From contig BFEA01000513.1 in the NCBI GenBank assembly GCA_003427395.1, positions 112,540 to 139,871 on the forward strand: 27,332 bases of DNA. Direction: 5' to 3'. A model generated the notes under the pieces. It saw only the letters and a list, made by a program, of their open reading frames with translations, ran no database searches and was not told the DNA's origin. The DNA comes from Chara braunii. Taxonomy: Eukaryota > Streptophyta > Charophyceae > Charales > Characeae. Made by a program: the position numbers and the translations under genes. Below, piece by piece: positions 1 through 9,112 of the stretch. Position 1 is the first letter of the stretch; each line of letters begins with the position of its first letter.

Positions 1-55
1 GTGTGTGTGTGTGTGTGTGTGTGTGTGCATGCGTGCGTGCGTGCATGCTTGTGTG
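1..55. repeat. (GT)n microsatellite at the window's left end
   Basis: Pure GT dinucleotides run to about base 27, followed by a GCAT/GCGT-rich decay. The right end of the window is (CA)n, so the window probably is a contig that ended in simple repeats on both sides. Confidence 0.95.
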
Positions 56-77
56 TTTCCTGCCTCTCTACCAAAGA

Positions 78-280
78 CTGCACTTTGCACTAACATGAAA
101 ACAAAGATGTACCGAAGTACGAGGGACCTCCAATTTTAGAAATCGGATGCGTGAAACAAAAACTGCACAGTCTTTGCTTGTCTACTAGAGCACCACTTGG
201 CACTGATAAACCAAGAAGTACCAAAATACCAGGACCTCTTGTTCTACAAATCAGATGCGTGAAGCAAATCCTGCACACTC
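78..280. repeat. Degenerate tandem duplication, ~108-bp period
   Basis: Two diverged units (about 78-172 and 188-280) share blocks such as GCACTttGCACT-like starts, TACC-AA-TAC, GGACCTC and ATGCGTGAA-CAAA followed by CTGCACA-TC. The similarity is clear by eye but includes several substitutions and small indels, so this is an old duplication. No coding potential is evident. Confidence 0.55.
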
Positions 281-1000
281 AACTGCCAAGGTCTGTGTGA
301 CTGAAAGTGGTTCATGTAAATGACCAGGACCATGCAACCGAGGCCCCCAGTTCATCCTCCTCCCACAAACTGCTAGACCAGAAGGGCAACAACATTCGCT
401 TCCTCTCCCACTCATCCACACTCCAGGTCAAGGCAACTGAACTTGGCCAGCTCACTAGATCAGAAGAGAGACACCATTCTCTTCCTCATTACCATTCTCT
501 TCCTCATTATACTACATCACCTCCTTCGACACTACAACTAATCTCGAAATTCACTTTTCTCTGCACCATTCTGAACCGGCAAGCATTTCTGATGAAGTCC
601 TTATCAGTAGAGGTACAAGAAGTCGGTTCTACGAGTTGACTGGTACCCGTAAATGGGACAACCACATCAACATACAAGCTACGGGCTGCACAGAATGCGA
701 GATAATTTGACTAACCGGGATACTCCACTGTTGGGCAGCAGGGAAAGGTAGGGGATTGGGTCAGCAAATGCTTGGTACCTGGAAGGTCTCGTGCTTGCTG
801 GCCCACCTCTCCACCCTTGTTTCCATTTTTTGGGACACCCAGTGCAGGTTGCCCGGACTGTGAGCCGCTACGACAGTTTTGGCCTCTTATCTTGCCATCT
901 TCCTCTCCCCCCCCTCCCTCCCCCCCTCCCCTCTCTGTTCTACCGGTGATAATGGTAAGCAATCGGACTGATGCCCCCTAGGACTGTGTACTGAAAAAGA
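281..1000. other. Intergenic, no gene recognised
   Basis: No reading frame here resembles a known family. It contains an 18-bp perfect tandem duplication (473-490 and 491-508, pyrimidine-rich) and a C-rich tract near 907-930. Short open frames on both strands are low-complexity and are probably chance. Confidence 0.6.
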
Positions 1001-1919
1001 GAAAGAATGACGATCGCCACCTTCTCCCGGGGTCGAAGGTGGGAACCATTCAACGTCCGGTCCGGTGTGAAGGGTTCAACGTTACAGTCAGCCACACCTG
1101 GCCCCAGGAGTCTACCGGTGGCGAGCGACATCGGACGGCTTGCATTGGACAGTGGAACGAAATCGACCACCCCACCTACGGTAGCAAGTCAGCCAGCCGG
1201 CGGCAGGCAGGTTTGCGGCAAGCCACGGCCGTACGCTGACAAGCCAGTCGTGCCAGCACCGCGCAGTCGTGAAAGCGGAGAGGGGCCAACACAACACAAC
1301 AATGAACGGCCAAGGCGGCCAGGCTATAGGTCTTTGGTGAAAGGAACTGATGGAACGGCGGTTCGAGTTCCCCACCTGAAGGGCCAAGACGAAGGAGCCG
1401 AGGGGAGGGGTGGGGAAAAGGAGAGCAAGACCGGAAAGAAGCGGAGGAAATCGGAGAGAGCGAGGGAGCTGCACGGTAGTCCACCTGCTGCTACTGGGCG
1501 AGAGCGCCTGGAGAATGTCGTTTTGGGGTGTGGTTGTGTGAGGGAGGCACACACAGAGAGAGAGAGGGAGAGGAACAGTGTTTGCGAGAGAGAAAGACGT
1601 AGTTGATTAGCTGTTTTTCTCCTCGCGAGGTCTTTCTCCCACCGCCAGCGAGCAGCCGGTGTCGCCGCGCGGTTTCCATTCCCCTCTCTTCTCTCTTTTT
1701 GACACTTTTTGTAACGCACGCAGTGATCTTCTCCCGCCGGTCGACGGGTATCAGTCAGAGCTCGTCGCCGCCTTCTCCCTCTTATCTTACTATTAAACCC
1801 TTCTTCCCTCCCCTCTCACTTGCCTCCCCCTCCCCTTTTCCACTTTCTTGGTTCCCCATCGCCGAGCGCATCGCGGCGCAACTTCGACCTTCTCCTACGT
1901 TGGCATCCCCGTGGCGGCC
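1001..1919 (+). promoter_or_regulatory. Probable promoter and 5' leader of the TM9 gene
   Basis: This GC-rich stretch leads directly into the TM9 start codon. A purine-rich (GA)n patch at about 1551-1604 is followed by a strongly pyrimidine-rich tract (about 1615-1860), a layout common near plant transcription starts and in 5' leaders. No convincing TATA box is visible. A 199-codon open frame at 1007-1606 has low-complexity composition and no recognisable domain, so I treat it as non-coding. The exact transcription start, and whether a leader intron exists, cannot be decided from sequence alone. Confidence 0.35.
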
Positions 1920-3749
1920 ATGGATTCTCGCGGGCGGGGTCGTGGGCTGCACGTCCTTCCCGGTCATGCTGTCGTCGCAGCTCTTCTCGTCATTTTTGCG
2001 GCCACAATTCCGATGACGATGGGGGCGCCAGCGGGCGCTCGCTCGTTGCTCGGCGCGAAGGACCACTCGTACAGCGATCATGATGCGGTTCCCCTTTATG
2101 CGAATAAGATTGGTCCGTTCCACAACCCTAGCGAGACGTATCATTACTACGATTTGCCGTTCTGCCAGCCGTTCGGAAAGAAGAAGTACAAGCCGGAAGA
2201 TCTGGGTGAGGTGTTGGAAGGAGATAGGATGGTGAACACGATGTACGACCTGCCCTTCAACATCGACAAGGGGGAGGAGAAACTCTGCACCGTGCAGCTT
2301 ACGAGGAGCGACGTTGGCAAATTCCGCCGTGCCGTGAGAGACGATTACTACTTCCAGATGTTCTACGACGACCTTCCTGTGTGGGGTTTCGTAGGTCGCG
2401 TCGACACCAACGGAGTGGAGCCGCGGTACTACCTGCACACGTTCTTCAACTTCCAAGTGGAATTCAACAAGGACCGAGTCATATATATCCAGGTGACACC
2501 GGACAAGGAGAAAGAGGTGGATATCACCGAAGATGCGGCGAAGGAGGTAACTTTCAAGTACGCCGTGAGATGGATCCGAACCGATGCTCCGTACGAGACC
2601 CGTATGGACAAGTACGCCAAGTACTCTTTCCTGCCTCAGCATCTTGAAATCCACTGGTTTTCCATTATCAACTCCTGCGTGACGGTGCTCTTACTCACTG
2701 GCTTTCTCGCGACCATTCTCATGAGGGTCTTGAAGAACGACTTCATCAAGTACACTCGCGAAGACGAAGCGGCCGAAGATCAGGATGAAACGGGCTGGAA
2801 GTACATCCATGGCGACGTGTTTAGGTTTCCGGCGCACACCAACCTCTTCTGCTCGGTGATTGGCTCCGGCACGCAGCTCTTGGCCATGGTGCTGTGCATC
2901 TTCGGCCTGGCTTTGATTGGTGTGTTCTATCCGTATAACCGCGGCGCGCTGTACACGGCGTCGATTGTACTATACGCGCTGACTTCGGGAATCAACGGCT
3001 ACGTGTCGGCTTGCAACTACAAGCAGATGGGGGGAGAGAACTGGGTGAGGAATGTTATGCTGGCGGCATCGCTGTACTGCGGACCGTTCTTCGCCGTGTT
3101 CGCGTTCTGCAACACGGTGGCTATAGCTTATAGCTCGACGGCGGCGCTGCCTTTCGGGACGATAGTCATCATCCTGATCATATGGGCGCTGGTCACTTTC
3201 CCCTTGACCGTGCTCGGAGGCATTGCAGGGAAGAACACGAAGACGGAGTTCTACGCGCCGTGCAGAACGAACAAATTCCCGAGGGAGATTCCGCCGCTGC
3301 CGTGGTACCGCCAGACGATTCCGCAGATGGCCATGGCGGGATTTCTGCCGTTCAGCGCAATCTACATCGAGCTGTACTATATCTTTGCGAGTGTGTGGGG
3401 GCACAAAATTTACACCATCTACAGCATTTTGTTCATTGTATTCATCATTTTGATTGTCGTGACCGCGTTCATTACGATAGCGCTGACCTATTTCCAGCTG
3501 GCGATAGAGGATCATGCGTGGTGGTGGAGGTCGGTCTTCTGCGGAGGCTCCACCGCGTTCTTTATCTTTGGCTATTGCTTTTACTACTATCTTGCAAGGT
3601 CCGACATGAAGGGATTCATGCAGACCTCCTTCTTCTTCGGCTATATGGCGTGCGTCTGTTATGGGTTCTTCCTAATGCTAGGATCTGTTGGCTATCGGGC
3701 GTCGCTCCTCTTTGTGCGACACATTTATCGGGCGATTAAGTGTGAGTAA
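1920..3749 (+). CDS. Transmembrane 9 superfamily (TM9SF/EMP70/TMN nonaspanin) protein, single exon
   Basis: The 609-residue product belongs to the nonaspanin (EMP70) family of Golgi/endosomal membrane proteins, which act in membrane-protein sorting and adhesion. Start: the first ATG in frame lies in a strong context (GCGGCCATGG); the frame upstream offers only a TTG at 1848. Residues ~16-40 form a signal peptide. A lumenal domain (~45-243) carries YHYYDLPFCQP. The first membrane segment follows HWFSI (~246-270). A cytosolic loop holds GWKYIHGDVFRFP (~292-304). Eight further segments lie at ~310-338, 344-366, 377-403, 410-435, 470-493, 497-525, 537-558 and 568-592. Family motifs PFGTIVIIL, EDHAWWWRS and GFMQTSFFFGY are intact. 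The tail ends FVRHIYRAIKCE; its KXE end matches the COPI-binding KXD/E Golgi-retention motif known in plant members. Length (590-660 usual) and C-terminus best match the Arabidopsis TMN1-like subgroup. There is no intron. A long antisense open frame (1782-2654) is a shadow. Confidence 0.95.
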   Translation: MDSRGRGRGLHVLPGHAVVAALLVIFAATIPMTMGAPAGARSLLGAKDHSYSDHDAVPLYANKIGPFHNPSETYHYYDLPFCQPFGKKKYKPEDLGEVLEGDRMVNTMYDLPFNIDKGEEKLCTVQLTRSDVGKFRRAVRDDYYFQMFYDDLPVWGFVGRVDTNGVEPRYYLHTFFNFQVEFNKDRVIYIQVTPDKEKEVDITEDAAKEVTFKYAVRWIRTDAPYETRMDKYAKYSFLPQHLEIHWFSIINSCVTVLLLTGFLATILMRVLKNDFIKYTREDEAAEDQDETGWKYIHGDVFRFPAHTNLFCSVIGSGTQLLAMVLCIFGLALIGVFYPYNRGALYTASIVLYALTSGINGYVSACNYKQMGGENWVRNVMLAASLYCGPFFAVFAFCNTVAIAYSSTAALPFGTIVIILIIWALVTFPLTVLGGIAGKNTKTEFYAPCRTNKFPREIPPLPWYRQTIPQMAMAGFLPFSAIYIELYYIFASVWGHKIYTIYSILFIVFIILIVVTAFITIALTYFQLAIEDHAWWWRSVFCGGSTAFFIFGYCFYYYLARSDMKGFMQTSFFFGYMACVCYGFFLMLGSVGYRASLLFVRHIYRAIKCE

Positions 3750-4111
3750 GTAGAGAGTGGCGGCGGCTGTAAGGCGAGGTGATGTGAATGATGCCCTTAG
3801 GGTAGGTAAGTCGCACTAGTGGCTGTGGTCGTCGCTTTAGCTTTGGCTTTGGCTTCTTCTTTGCCTGGTTTTTGCCTTTGAGGGGCGCCGGTATTTCCGA
3901 GGGCGCGCGGTGGAGGCGATGCTGATCGCGGTAGATTGCCATGGCTGCGTGGCTGGACGTACGACGCCTTGGAACATCCATCACCGCCTGCGTAGGGAAG
4001 TCGCTCTCGTTCTCGATGTCCTGTTTGTGCCCTGGGCAGTTTGCTTGCTTACCCGTAACGGAGACGGGAGGGGGGGGTAAGCGTCAGGAGAGGGGTTAGG
4101 GCGAATCAATG
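3750..4111 (+). other. 3' untranslated region of the TM9 gene
   Basis: It follows the TAA stop directly and contains no conserved coding sequence. It includes degenerate GGCTTTGGCTT repeats (~3840-3857) and runs to the AATAAA at 4112. The extent is inferred from the poly(A) signal, not observed. Confidence 0.5.
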
Positions 4112-4117
4112 AATAAA
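4112..4117 (+). terminator. Candidate polyadenylation signal AATAAA
   Basis: A canonical AATAAA lies 363 bases after the TM9 stop codon, a normal 3' UTR distance. A second AATAAA at 4974-4979 could serve a longer transcript. Both sit in the same local word, AATAAACTGG. Confidence 0.5.
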
Positions 4118-4821
4118 CTGGATAGCCAATGGTACTTGTGGGGACTTTTTCTCGTCATTGGCGGCGGAGAAATGGAGGTGGTGGAGTATGTCGCACGTGG
4201 AGGACGACGGCACCGTGCTTGCTAACCTGCGGGTGCACTGCTGACCCAGCAGGTCAGCTCAAGAGTAAGTGAGAGAGCGAGTGAGTGACGGGAAGGAGAA
4301 GTTGGCAGTGGGCGGGGAGGGGGGGGGGCGGAGGGAGGAGGAGGAGGTGGGCGTCCGTCGTTTAGCAGTTCGGTGGGAGAATATCCAATGGTCAGGCTGA
4401 CGCAAACGCCAAACGCGTGGAGGGTAGTGACTGACTTGTGTGTTCCCTTTGCAATTTGTCAAGCGTGTGTGAGATATGGACTGCGCACGCGCGCCGGATG
4501 GCGATTGTCCTTCTCCATCTATCTGGCAACAGCGACCTTGGGAATGTTAATCGGGTGTGTCGGTAATTAGGTGGTGAGGATTTTTTCTACTCCATCCTTA
4601 TCGCTAATTTGGTGGTTACGTTCTTGTGAACTCTGCTGGAGATTCTGAACTCGACGTTACTCAGTTCCGTGCTGCGGGCCGTTTGTCCTTGTTGGGTATA
4701 TGCAACTAATCAAAGTTGTGCACGGGAAGGAAGCGCGGGGGAGGGGGGGTGGCGCGGGGGCGATAAAGAGGGAAGGGAAGTTGCCCATGAGTAGCAAAGC
4801 TCTCCATGAGAGGTCATGAAG

Positions 4822-4822
4822 C

Positions 4823-4885
<63 letters not shown>
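4822..4885. repeat. Compound (CA)n(GA)n microsatellite
   Basis: About 9 CA units are followed by about 22 GA units with no interruption. Confidence 0.95.
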
Positions 4886-4888
<3 letters not shown>

Positions 4889-5695
4889 GAGGCGTTTGTG
4901 TTCATGAGTGCAGCACAATGTGTCGGTACGGAATTGGGAGCTAATTGTTTGCGACTTGGCTATTGATGTTCTTAATAAACTGGTTTGTTGGTCTTTTTTT
5001 AGTCAGGCGTCGGGTCCAATGCCATCACTTGCCTGTGTGTTTCTGTTTTAATCTACTTTTGTTTTTCACTCGTCGTTTTGCAAGACCGGGTTGTGTTTTT
5101 CAGCGCTTGTCTGATGCTGCTACTAGGTCTTCCATTTGCGGAGATGGTTGGCGGGAGTAAGATTGGTGAGGTGGTTTGACGAGGACTTTTAACGAACCTC
5201 CACCTTCATAGGAGGTCTGGCAAGCAGTTTTGGTGAGTGGTCTCTCTGTTCTGTTTTTGTTCAACAACGTTTTCTCATTATTATAGGGTTTAAAGCGTTG
5301 ATGGCAGTGAGGGGGTTGTCGACGATTATCGACTGCAGATGGGGCCGTGTGGTACCTTTTTCATTTCCCACTTCATTCCCCTCATGACTGCCTATATCCT
5401 AGCGAGAGAGAGGGATCACTTTAAGACTTGTTCCGCTAGGTCGGGCGACCCACGTTTGGTTGGTCCCCCTGTGGTCTGTCTCATTGCTTCTTCTGATGCA
5501 GCCACCGCTTTTGCTTAGTTCAAGGCCTCATTGGCACAGGACGAGCGGTGTGGTTCTGTCTTTTGCGGCTTCTCTGTCTCTATGCGGGCAACGCTGACCC
5601 AGGGTTCGCTGCACTGGACACCGAGGGCCTAGTTGCACCTCTCGCCATCCGCCAAGATGTTGAATGCATCCTGCCAACACTATGTCCAAATGCAG

Positions 5696-5776
5696 TCTTG
5701 TACACATGACACTACTCTCCTTGTCTTGTACACATGACACTACTCTCCTTGTCTTGTACACATGACACTACTCTCT
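5696..5776. repeat. 28-bp tandem repeat, three copies
   Basis: Units beginning TCTTGTACACATGACAC start at 5696, 5724 and 5752. The copies are essentially identical, so the amplification is recent; the third ends within the final CTCT. Confidence 0.9.
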
Positions 5777-6761
5777 CCGCGTAGCGAGCTGATTGGTGTT
5801 GGATTTTGCGGTTTTGGATGCTGACAAGCGGGCGGGGGTGCGTTTTTGTGGTTTGTTGCCTCTGCTCGCGCAACTGCTTGTCGGGTCTCACCCTGTAGTG
5901 GCATGGCGCTACTGACATCGGATTGTTGAGTGACGCATTAAAAAAGAACGTGGGTTTGCATGGCGTCGTGAACGTGTCTGTTGTTGATGCGGTCCGTGTT
6001 CACCGTTGACTGCAGATGTGAGGTAAACAAGTCTCTGGTGTGCTGTGTGTTTTAGTCGATGTGCGATGTGCTGGCAGGGGGTGCGGAATGTTTTAAGGGG
6101 AGGGGATGGATGACCTGTGCTTCAGGTAACCGGGAAGACTTCACTTCACACACAATTGAAGGCCTTTGCCGCTTGCTGTGAGACAGGGTAAGTGTCGCCA
6201 TGGCCATAAGCAAGTGGAGCTGATGGTGTTTATCGCAGGGTGAGGAATATCTTTTTCTTTCGTTATGCTTTTGTATTGTCGGATGTTTTGGGACTGCTGT
6301 AGACACTCAGGGCATACTCGCACTAGGACTTTCCTGGGTGTAGGGGACCGCTTTTCCGGACCGGCGTGGATGCACCTGACCGGAATTACGTCCACAAGGA
6401 AGGGGAAAAAGTCCTCGTGAGTACGACCTCAGGGCGGCCGTTGTGGCTCGCAGTAGTTGGGATCGAGCAGGTGTGCTTGTCCATGGGCAGGGTCCACATT
6501 GTGCTATGCTACGCTAAGCTTAGCATGTAGCGGCCCTGCGTTTCGAATCGAGCATGAGTGTTGGTAGCGCAGGCGCACAGGCGGTTGGGGCCTGTTCCTG
6601 AGGTTAACTAGAAAAATAAGCTTCTGCTACTGCTCGTGGGAGTGCCCGTAATCCCGCAGATGAGTCACCGTGTACAGCTCACAATCACGTTGACTATCGA
6701 GGAGCTCTCGGTCATAGGAGTTTAACGCAACTGGCAGCACTGCACTTTGTGTAGTTAAGGG

Positions 6762-6799
6762 GGGTCTCTTATACACATCTAGATGTGTATAAGAGACAG
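6762..6799. other. Tn5/Nextera mate-pair junction adapter left in the assembly
   Basis: Two Tn5 mosaic-end sequences meet head to head: GTCTCTTATACACATCT (6764-6780) followed at once by AGATGTGTATAAGAGACAG (6781-6799). This 38-base palindrome is the circularisation junction of Nextera mate-pair libraries; 36 of 38 positions match, and only the first two (6762-6763, GG instead of CT) differ. It is synthetic, not biological. DNA on the two sides need not be adjacent in the genome: ordinary intergenic sequence lies to the left, and a hAT-like element that has lost its last ~40 bases starts exactly at the right edge. Confidence 0.97.
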
Positions 6800-7504
6800 C
6801 CTCCGTACGTACGGGCGTTCGGGGTCCCGTACGGGGTCCGAACCCAACGGCGTTCGGCCCCCGCCAAAAATTATTTCGGGGCCTAAAAATAATTTTGTTT
6901 TTCTGAATTTTGTTTCGTGAGTTCTCTATCAGGTGAGGTCCATGCTGTAAATTTTCAAGTCATTTGGCTAAGCCAAATAAGACTTAAAAATCGCCAAAGA
7001 TGGCGGTGTCAAAACGTGTTCGCCCAAGTATTATTTCACTTTTTACTTTAAGTTTTCACTTTAGTTCGGGCTCTAAACAATTTTATTATTTTTTGAAACA
7101 TTTTTAGTGGGTTTTGTATTATGTGAGGTTTACATCTGTGAATTTTCAGGGCATTTGGCTATGCCAAAAATAAATGAAAAATCTCCAAAGATGGCGGGGT
7201 CGAAAACATGCTCGCGCACTCACTAAATTTAATTATCTTTTATTTTTATTTATTTTTAATATTTGTATTTGTTTTCCGTATTTCATTTTTATTTCAAATT
7301 TGGTAAGGAATTCGGATGTGATGCTGTGGCAAATCTTTTTTAATTTATTTTTCTCCATAACATAGCTTTTTTTCATATTTTTTTGATGACCTTTTTGATT
7401 TTTTTTTTTTTTTTTTTTTTTCGAGTTCGGCCCGAACTTGCCGAACACATCCCCAAGGGGTCCCATACGTTCGGGCGTCTGGCCCGTCCCGAACGCCGGT
7501 TACC

Positions 7505-7507
<3 letters not shown>
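6800..7507 (-). mobile_element. hAT-like non-autonomous element, copy A (cut by the adapter)
   Basis: On the minus strand the element starts CAGGGTAACCGGCG at 7507, directly beside (TA)n. It then has a block of GTTCGGGC-type octamers, a long AT-rich core with two ~200-bp direct modules (each with a CGCCATCTTTGGCG-like hairpin), and a second GTTCGG/CCGAAC-rich block ending at 6800. Compared with copy C it lacks only the last ~40 bases, which is exactly where the synthetic adapter starts. It has no transposase frame. Assignment to hAT rests on the 8-bp target duplication of copy C and the CAGGG ends. Confidence 0.75.

Positions 7508-7554
<47 letters not shown>
7508..7554. repeat. (TA)n microsatellite
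   Basis: About 23 TA units lie between the CCCTG end of hAT-like copy A and the hammerhead-bearing fragment. Confidence 0.95.
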
Positions 7555-7556
<2 letters not shown>

Positions 7557-7669
7557 TCACAAACAGAACTGTCCAGTAAAACCGTAGGCAGAGAGAGAGG
7601 AGAGGACAACAAACGAGGGGCTGTGACAAACTGTTTCGTCGGAGTTTCACCAACTCATCAGGAGGCTGA
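7555..7669 (-). mobile_element. (TA)n-bounded fragment with a hammerhead core, possible retroelement relic
   Basis: A ~115-bp unique sequence has (TA)n on both sides (7508-7554 and 7670-7688). Its minus strand opens with TTCAGCCTC and a hammerhead ribozyme core, continues through a CT-rich stretch, and ends GTGACG before the next TA tract. Hammerheads are known in Penelope-like elements and in plant retrozymes, and Penelope-like elements favour microsatellite targets. A degraded terminal piece of such an element is therefore a reasonable inference. No reverse transcriptase or other coding sequence is present. Confidence 0.4.
7621..7668 (-). ncRNA. Hammerhead ribozyme-like motif
   Basis: Read on the minus strand, all core elements appear in order: CTGATGA (7661-7655), a 5-bp stem II GTTGG/CCGAC (7654-7650 with 7642-7638) with a 7-nt loop, GAAA (7637-7634), then a short stem III ACA/TGT (7634-7632 with 7628-7626) and C at 7625 as the nucleotide before the predicted cleavage. 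The short stem III resembles the minimal hammerheads of Penelope-like elements. Weak point: the flanks that should pair as stem I (CAGCCTC before, ACAGCCCC after) are not complementary, so this copy may be inactive or need a second strand. Confidence 0.55.
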
Positions 7670-7688
7670 ATATATATATATATATATA
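7670..7688. repeat. (TA)n microsatellite
   Basis: About 9 TA units separate the hammerhead fragment from the plastid 23S fragment. The junction TATACAGGGAATCGC shares GTA with the expected continuation of the rRNA, which suggests microhomology joining. Confidence 0.95.
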
Positions 7689-7690
7689 CA

Positions 7691-7913
7691 GGGAATCGCT
7701 TTTGCTTTTTTTTTCTCTGGCTACTAAGATGTTTCAATTCACCAGGTTCTCTTTTATCCGCCTATGGATTCAGCGGCAGTACAAGGGGTTACCCCATTCG
7801 GGAATCTCCGGATCTATGTCTGTTTTCGACTCACCGAAGCATTTCGTCGCTTACTATGCTCTTCTTCGTCTCTGAGTACCTAGGTATCCACCGTAAGCCC
7901 TTCCTTATTTGAA
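7691..7913 (-). pseudogene. rrn23: Nuclear copy of plastid 23S rRNA, 5' ~223 nt only
   Basis: The minus strand reads as the start of a chloroplast large-subunit rRNA: TTCAAATAAGG, then GGCTTACGGTGGATACCTAG, CAGAGACGA, AGTAAGCGACGAAATGCTTC, TAGATCCGGAGATTCCCGAA, GCTGAATCCAT, AACCTGG, GAAACATCTTAGTAGCCAGA and GCAAAAGCGATTCCC, in the correct order. A plastid 23S is about 2.8 kb; only the first ~8% is here, so it cannot function as rRNA. The fragment stops abruptly at (TA)n. It is a NUPT (plastid DNA inserted in the nucleus) unless the surrounding join is an assembly error. Confidence 0.93.
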
Positions 7914-8015
7914 CCTATTACCTTCCTTCCGGACTCCAAGAACATTGTAATTAGAATTAGGTTATATAAATTTTTAATTTTATTTTTAATTTGGTATATA
8001 ATTTTGATATGACCT
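7914..8015 (-). pseudogene. Probable plastid spacer upstream of 23S, continuing the NUPT
   Basis: The AT-rich sequence directly before the rRNA 5' end in rRNA orientation is where the trnA-rrn23 spacer would be. Its composition (TTATATAA, AATTTTTAATTT) suits a plastid spacer, and there is no visible break at 7913/7914. I cannot match it from memory, and the outer edge is a guess. Confidence 0.4.
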
Positions 8016-8739
8016 TAAGATAAGGGAGGTGGGGTAATTCCCTTGTTAGTGAAAACAACATTGTGGAGGGAGTTTTTGTTTTTATAATGAAGAATGTGGG
8101 AAGGTGTTATCCGCTTTGAATCGTGAGGAGGTGGGTGGGTATTGCGGGGTCTTTGTCAAAAGTTTAGGGCCAGTGGGTACAGACCTTTGTTGCGCGGCGG
8201 ATTAACAGGGGTTGGTAATAACTCTAGATGAATAGTGAACATGATCATGTAGCGAAAACCGCTGGTTTCCTTTCTATGGTTTAGATTCGTTTTCTTCGAT
8301 AATTCATTTTTTTTTTTTTTTTTTGTTAATTAGGTTTTCAGGGAAGACATTGGAATTGTTGCGACTGGGAAGAAAGTTTGTCTAGATTTGAATTTTTTTT
8401 GATTATTTTTGTTAATCAGGTATTCAAAGAAGGTATAGTTGGAATTGTTGTGACTGTCTTTGTTAATTAGATATTAGGGTAGATCAATGTGAAATCCTTA
8501 TTGTTTTCCATCTCTTGGTGATAACTTAGATTTTGATGAAAATTTTCGTTGATTTTTCAGTTGTTGGGGTTGTGGAGTTGGTTGTAGGGTGAAATCTAGT
8601 GGTGCTCTCGATATGCTTGGTCGGTGATGCCTTGCCCATCGAGCGCCCCACCTACTTTGTAAGGGACGCCGGACCCGGTTCCCGACTTTTAAGAAGACAT
8701 TGCTCCATTTTTTTAAATATATATATATATATATAAAAA
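8016..8739. other. Intergenic, AT-rich, with imperfect internal repeats
   Basis: No gene is seen. A poly-T run lies at about 8308-8325. Words of the type TTTGTTAATTAGGTNTTC, followed by GGAATTGTTGYGACTG, recur near 8323, 8408 and 8459, indicating an old irregular tandem duplication. The segment ends in a (TA)n tract (8716-8734) that abuts hAT-like copy B. Confidence 0.55.
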
Positions 8740-9112
8740 CAGGGTTGCCGGCGTTCGGGACGGGCCGAACGCCCGAACCCGAACGCACGAACGTTTGGCA
8801 CCCCCTCTCGACGCATTCAGCCGTTCGGCTGAACGTGGACAAAAAATAAAATAAAATAAAATCTAAAAATATTGAAACAAATATATGTTATGCGAAAAAA
8901 TAAACTAAACAACATTTGTCGCAACATTACATCCAAATTCTTTACCAAATTTGAAATAAAAATCAAATACTAAAAATAAATAATAATAATAAAAATTAAA
9001 AAAAATAAAACGAGAATGAAATTATCGAGTGGGCGAGCACGTTTTCGACACCGTCATCTTTGGCAATTTTTCATTTTTGTTTGGCTATGACAAATGTCAT
9101 GAAAATTTATGT

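Larger units (their letters stand above)
4130..6761. other. Intergenic, no gene recognised
   Basis: No frame in this stretch shows a known domain. Visible structure: (CA)n at 4822-4840 running into (GA)n at 4841-4885, a G-rich run near 4316-4334, a three-copy 28-bp tandem repeat (listed separately), and a short inverted repeat around GCTAAGCTTAGC at ~6512-6523. Composition is mixed and not AT-rich, unlike the transposon block beginning at 6800. Confidence 0.6.

Noticed and set aside
1336-1380. GGTTCGAGTTCC, resembling a tRNA B-box
   Set aside because: The T-stem does not pair fully, and no D-arm, anticodon arm or acceptor stem can be drawn around it.
1007-1606. 199-codon open frame upstream of TM9
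   Set aside because: Low-complexity, Arg/Glu/Ser-rich translation of GA-rich leader DNA with no recognisable motif.
1782-2654. 290-codon open frame antisense to the TM9 gene
   Set aside because: It overlaps a strongly conserved sense protein, has no domain, and such shadows are common opposite GC-rich coding sequence.
3742-3750. GTGAGTAAG, a splice-donor-like sequence at the TM9 stop
   Set aside because: The protein already ends in the family-typical KXE tail, so translation to the TAA is complete without splicing.
7689-7693. CAGGG next to (TA)n as another hAT-like left end
   Set aside because: The following sequence is plastid 23S rRNA and lacks the family's TTGCCGGCG and octamers; the GGG is part of the rRNA.
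7383-7737. Open frames rich in Tyr-Ile repeats
   Set aside because: They translate (TA)n microsatellite, poly-T and transposon or rRNA sequence.
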